This document shows positions 59,106 to 64,000 of a DNA stretch of 64,000 nucleotides, in pieces (position 1 is the stretch's first letter; each line of letters opens with the position of its first letter). The stretch is from Sclerodactyla briareus. Lineage: Eukaryota; Echinodermata; Holothuroidea; Dendrochirotida; Sclerodactylidae. The stretch lies in the NCBI GenBank assembly GCA_026419785.1, contig JAODTK010005750.1:62001-126000 (forward strand). Reading direction: 5' to 3'. The notes below the pieces were generated by a model. That model was not told where the DNA came from, made no database searches, and saw only the letters and a list, made by a program, of their open reading frames with translations. A program made the position numbers and the translations under genes.

Positions 59106-60264
59106 GTCAGTCCCAATCATGATTTTTGACCGATGATATTCATTCATATTAGACCAATTCTCCACTTTATTACAACGAAATTTGGTAGAAGTGAGGCGAC
59201 CAACTGAGAGGCGATGTGCACAGTATCAGTTCCCAACACAAAAAAATGTCATTTACCGGTACCTGACAGTCCTCAACTACCCTATCTGATTCGATTTTTC
59301 CATGGAGCGCGAGCCGGCTGGCCGGTTGCCATGGGTCGCTGCACTTGCCCATCTGATAACTTTGAAACAAACGAGACTAAGCGTCTTATACGGGCAGTGT
59401 AACGTGGGCAGTGTTGTAACGGATTCTCGTCTATATAGGTTGGATAGAGGCGTGCATGGAGTAGCAGCTAAGGGTTAAAAGTCGACCACCGATCGTAAAA
59501 GCGGGCTAAATACAGCCAAATAACGACATTTTTCCAAAATAAAACGTAGAGAGAAGAGAGTGTCGATAGCTGAACTGATCATCGTATTGAGAAACTCTGT
59601 GGAAGTGGGGAATGCATCTCTTGCGTTCATGCAGCTAATACCATTTCGCATAATAGCATCACAGAGGCGCCCCCTCCTGAGGTGCCTCAGCAAGGCAGGA
59701 GGGTGGTGGCGGCGACGTGAGCGAAGTCCCTGGCATTTCTTTTGAGGGTTGATAATCGTCACCAGTCCTATTCTGATTGACATCTTCTTCTGGTATTAAA
59801 TAAAACAGGGGCGCTTTAAAAGTAGTTGTGTGTGTAACATGCAGACACCACGGGTAATAAGGTGCAGGAAGAAACTGGACGAAAAAAACATTTATATCGG
59901 TTCGGAAACGAGACGAAATGTGTTTCGACGATTTTAAAACTGGAACTCCGTCACACGCCCATGCGCAAATTAACTTGATCGTCCTATCACCGAATTAGAT
60001 ATCAATAATGGTATTGCATGTGACTGACGGTAGGTTTGAGGTCTGCCCTCATACATAACAGGTGATGTTGTCTTACATATTAGTTCTTCTTGCGTCATTG
60101 AACGATCAAATGGTTAAGCTTTCAAAGATTCAAAATTCTCTTTAACAATCCACAAATCGTAGATAATAATATTTCATTCTTGAAAGGCCGAGGAAACACA
60201 TGCTGAATGAAAAAAAAAAACCTCAAGTGCGTTTCCTGGCGTCTGGGAGGCTGTGGAAAAGCAA

Positions 60265-60400
60265 AATAAATTCTGTACGCTGCGCGCACAACCTATGGGC
60301 GGGGGCGGGGGGGGGTGGGGCTGGCGCTCCGCTTAAATGGGGTTCATCTAGAAAATCATTCCCCCCCCCTTTCACTTCAAAACAGAAGAAATCTACGCCC
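60265..60400 (+). repeat. Dispersed repeat, TGGCGCTCCGCTTA family, copy 5, with G and C runs
   Basis: GTACGCTGCGCGCACAACCT, a G-rich expansion (60299-60320), TGGCGCTCCGCTTAAATGG, a C run (60361-60369), then TCTACGCCCTGG. The last word is the complement of a CAGGG.. terminus. Confidence 0.6.
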
Positions 60401-60480
60401 TGGAGCAGGAGGGACAACTGGCGTAGGCAATTTGCAAGTTGCCGAACCCCAACATCGAGGTACCGCCAAAGACGCATTGC
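60400..60480 (+). mobile_element. SINE fragment of the 9826 family
   Basis: The complement of this segment (GGCAACTTGCAAATTGCCTA followed by CGCCAGTTGTCCCTCCTGCTCCA) matches the GGCAACTTTCAAATTGCCTA block at 7980-8000 and its continuation. It is in the opposite orientation to the other copies. Confidence 0.5.
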
Positions 60481-60544
60481 TATTCCGTTACCTGGTGTAG
60501 GAATACGCACGCAGCGGACGGATGGATACGGACTGGGTCGATAC

Positions 60545-60815
60545 ATGGAGCTATTACCATTATATTAACTGGGGAGGACATCAGAGAGCGATTGTGTGCC
60601 CTGTCCAAATTTCCGTCAGAGAAACACGAAACTCGATGTGGGAGGCGCCCTAATGGGGTAACATGTAAAACACATTCTATGTGCGAATTTTTTCGACCAG
60701 AGGACCCCCGAAAATACCGTCGTTGTTACATAGTAAGATGGTATATCATAGGCAAGATTGTGCAACATCGTCAGTGAGTGTTTACCCTTGTTTCAGCAAA
60801 ACGCGGGAAATCAGG
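60545..60815 (+). repeat. ORF-bearing dispersed repeat, copy 2 (inverted relative to 58340)
   Basis: It encodes HGAITIILTGEDIRERLCAL, SKFPSEKHETR and, after a stop, VSAKRGKS. It is aligned with 58340-58640 at the DNA level with small indels, and the two lie 1.9 kb apart in opposite orientation. Confidence 0.6.
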
Positions 60816-61053
60816 CGCGATCATACGGAAGCACAGAAAAAACCATGATTAATTCGGGTAATACGAATCGATTGAGTTTGGCAGAAACACCATCTAGGCG
60901 GAAGGATGACAACCCGGAGTGAACTAGCTTATATTAATCTGAGGCTCGAATCATAGGAACATGGGAGGCTTGTCAAACGGAGCTATATAATTTACGCCCG
61001 AAATGCGAATAGTGTCGCCTGAATGACATGTCACTATAACACCCAGTCAAGTT

Positions 61054-61088
61054 GAGGGCGCGGTTTGGCATAGCCAAACGAGGCCCTC
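61054..61088. repeat. Hairpin GAGGGC..GTTTGGC-ATA-GCCAAAC..GCCCTC
   Basis: The inner arms GTTTGGC/GCCAAAC have a 3-base loop, and the outer arms GAGGGC/GCCCTC are separated by short asymmetric bulges. It does not resemble the histone 3' stem-loop. 61090-62950 has only short unsupported open frames. Confidence 0.6.
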
Positions 61089-62954
61089 CACACTGACTTC
61101 TGTTTTGTATAGGAGCTCAGACAGCATGTCCGGGGCTTGGCGATACAGAAAGAATGTAGGTGGTGGGCACTGCGAATCTCGGGATATGAAACAGAGGTAA
61201 TATATCGTTCAACACAAGCCTACTGACACAAAGATGCCGTCTTCAGGTCTGCACCTTTGCTGGGGCATGAATAGGTCCGATCCTCTGTTCTCCAAGTGTA
61301 CCATAACAAGTTATCGTGTTACAAGGCAGGACGTCACAACACTACACACACATTGGCCTGCACGTCGTACACTGACATGACTGAACAGATTCCTCCGTCA
61401 CCACCTTATTGTCTCGGTTTTGATTGAAAAATGACGGGGTTTACGATAAATTCCACACGGTTCTAATATGTCAGTGAGATGGACCGTCACCCACCCCGGA
61501 CTCTCCGTGTGTGTATAATTCGTCATGAGACCCGTCTGAAACATGAGACCCGTATTATGGGACAGGTCCACGAGGACCGTCTGAACAATATCGTACATGT
61601 CAGGTCCCATTGAAAACCTTTGCTCGATTGGGATCGATTGCATTCCTCCTTCTCCAAAAATGGCCGCCCTTTGGAAACATGTTTCACCCATATATTACGT
61701 CGTCTAGGGCCCGTATAGTTATAGTTCTCGTCTTTTTATGCCGACATTTTTCTGGGTCAAGAAATCCAGTCAGGGAACAAGAACATACCATTTGATTGGC
61801 AGCCATTATAAATCCACCAATGGCCGTCAGGGTGGGTGACGCCCAAAATAAGGCGAAATAGCAGATATGCAGAAAACACAAATAAATTGGAATACGCCAA
61901 AAATTGGTTATTGATAAGTCTGATTGCTTGGTTCGCAGTAACCATCAAGACTTATGGCAATTATTCTCACTGTTAACACTTTGAAAATCCAGATGGCTTT
62001 CCAATGGCCACCAAAATGGCACCCAGACTAGCGGAATTACATATTCAGGGATCATTGTAGAAAATAGGTAGAATTAGAGACAATTGGTTGTTTGGTTGGT
62101 TTGTTTGATGAAGTTTTTGTAATTTTAGGATTCGTTGTCAATATCCACCGTCGGAACAAATAAAATTACATAATAGGCAAGAAATACACACAAAACTTTG
62201 GGCAACAAAAAAATTGAACGTGTTCTCAATTCGCAGTTCTTCACAAACAATGGCACTCAAGGTTGGGATTTCGATATCCAAGATATGTGTGAGATTGGGG
62301 TGAGTTATGAGTTAATTGAAAGACTGTTACAATAAGCGATATTGAGAGGTCATGAAAACGTTTGCACAAGTCGCTCAGCCGACCTTTGATAGGTATTCGC
62401 GAAGTTCACCGATTCTGGAAATACCATATGAAATTGTTGTCATATGATTTTGCATGTCATGGTGATAAGGCTGTGTTCGAGTCATGCCACGTCGATTGTC
62501 GGGCTGCCAGGCTAAGCAGCCTGTTACACTCACTGAAACCTATTAACTCGATTTTGTCTTCGGCGCATTATCGGCAGTTTACTCTCTGTCTTGTCCTGTC
62601 CTGCCATAATTTGGATTTCGAACTGATTTTTTGGTTTGTCATCAGTTTATGACAATATTTATAACATCATGACATGCATGAGCTTGCAAAAAAGAAGTTT
62701 CCATATATGACGGTTTGTGGTTATGAATGGGCGAGTGTGAATGGGCGAGTATACACACTGTTGTACACAGTTCATCATTCTGCACAGATGAGTCATTGGA
62801 AACACGACCGAGATGATGGTCTTCGCGAAAATCCAGACAATGTATGGGGACACCGGCGCGATAAAACAAACAGATGTTTTCGCGTTGAACAAGTCGGAAA
62901 TACCGTAAACCATAATGATGTAATATACGAAAGAGTGTGGCGTATTAAACACTT

Positions 62955-63083
62955 TACACACACACACACACACGCACACGCACACGCACACGCACCAACA
63001 CACACACGCCCACACACGCGCACACACACACAGACAACACAGCACAGACGCACACACGCACACACACACAGACACACACAATC
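62955..63083. repeat. CA/CG-interrupted microsatellite
   Basis: CA-rich tract with frequent CG and GAC interruptions. The long open frames overlapping it on both strands derive their His/Thr or Val/Cys part from the repeat. 63090-64000 shows no feature I can support. Confidence 0.9.
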
Positions 63084-64000
63084 CACGGATACTCATCATG
63101 AAAAATACACCACCAAGTATAGCCTCAATCATCCAAGCCGATCAAGCAATCGGGTAAACAGCCTTATCTGTACATTTGGGTCACAAGAGAGTGTTGTTCG
63201 GTATCTCAGAAATTTAAAAGAAATTGGCCCGAGTTTTGATCGAAATTTCCAGCTCGCTCGGAATTGATCCATGTTAAACTATTACAACCCCAGTCAACAG
63301 TGGGCAAGTTCGTCTATTCGTCTTCAGATATCAAGAGTAGCGCCAATTCTGGTTGACAAAAGGGGGTGCGCTGGGGTGAGCGTGGGGGTTCCAGACGATA
63401 AACCGACTTGTTTTTTTCTGGCCAATGTTCAAAACGATGGTACTGAGTAATTCCCCGGGGTCAGATCCCAACGGTTGGATGGAATGTTAGTTAGCTTTAG
63501 GCCACGCCTTGAATACCCCCCAAAGCCCTTTGTGTTGGATTGGAGAAAACAACAAAAACACAGCAGCGACGGAAATATTGAACATGGGTACTATGGTTTC
63601 CACAGAAATTCCGGTAGGGAATTCACACTCGGTACTGTCTGTAACAAACCGATCCCTCAGCGAGTTTGCAAAGCTCTATAATGTTGGTTAATTAACATTC
63701 TAGCGCATTCTTAACTGCAGTGAGATGCGTAGTAGTAGACCCATACTAACCTATTAGTACCAGAACAGTGATGGTGTTTTATACACAATAGCCCTCTAAA
63801 AATGTCAGGTACAATACCACATAGGCAATTGGTAAACTTTACTCAAAATGGTAAAATTTACCCAGGGACGGGTAACACGAAGCCCAGGTGGTATTTAGTA
63901 CCCAACATTTTTCAGAGTGTGGTTCAATTTATTCGATGGTTCGAAAGTACCGGACGAAGGTGGTGGACGACAGGAAGCCGGAGTTTCTGTACATCTGACG

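Noticed and set aside
62674..63267. 197-codon plus-strand frame
   Set aside because: Half is CA microsatellite; the rest has no start context, splice signals or recognised motif.

Overview
The window is animal (metazoan) nuclear DNA. There are no dense or long open frames, small exon-like blocks sit behind GT/AG splice signals, and most of the sequence is dispersed repeats, minisatellites, microsatellites, tRNA-derived SINE fragments, non-LTR retrotransposon scraps and short DNA transposons. This repeat mix suggests a marine invertebrate, possibly a deuterostome such as an echinoderm or hemichordate, but I cannot name the species. Recognisable coding blocks are broken by single-base shifts, so the sequence is either uncorrected long-read assembly or the locus is decaying.

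The one gene I can read with real content is a class C (metabotropic-glutamate-like) G-protein-coupled receptor on the + strand. It begins upstream of base 1 and runs to at least 16.6 kb, perhaps 24.5 kb. In genomic order its exons give: the end of one Venus-flytrap ligand-binding domain (1-105 and 1673 onward); a short CX4CX3CX2C linker; the start of a second Venus-flytrap domain in the same exon (to about 2.1 kb); two weaker blocks for its middle (2.9-3.2 kb); a long exon for its second half (4325-5013); the pre-TM region with TM1-TM5 (10222-10987); TM6-TM7 (14801-15039); and cytoplasmic-tail exons (16461-16615, possibly 18049-18100 and 24248-24531). Splice phases agree at four consecutive or near-consecutive junctions. 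The collinear reading is a receptor with two tandem Venus-flytrap domains, which I regard as the most interesting content. The intron acceptor plus the start of the TM6 exon is also repeated about five times in an 83-bp tandem array (14460-14845).

The rest is repeat landscape. 3.6-4.2 kb is a minisatellite. 6.9-8.2 kb is a SINE split by a TTAA-flanked miniature transposon whose second copy lies inverted at 39.6-40.5 kb. 9.8-10.2 kb is an intact relative of the split SINE. 18.4-19.0 kb is a non-LTR reverse transcriptase fragment followed by a 257-260 bp tandem array (19.1-19.8 kb). 23.3-23.97 kb is a 58-bp minisatellite. 28-30 kb holds paired GGCCTC-rich blocks, 30.5-31.8 kb a hAT-like element, 32.4-36.7 kb a pair of CAGG-ended inverted termini around tandem repeats, and 38.3-38.5 kb another reverse transcriptase fragment. 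From 43 to 64 kb there are microsatellites (a TA/TG tract, a roughly 530-bp CA tract), long G and C runs, dispersed repeats, a 304-bp higher-order repeat (54.7-56.3 kb), an inverted pair of ORF-bearing repeats (58.3 and 60.5 kb) and one possible secreted-protein first exon at 51.1 kb. I see no rRNA gene, intact tRNA gene, CRISPR array or prokaryotic operon.
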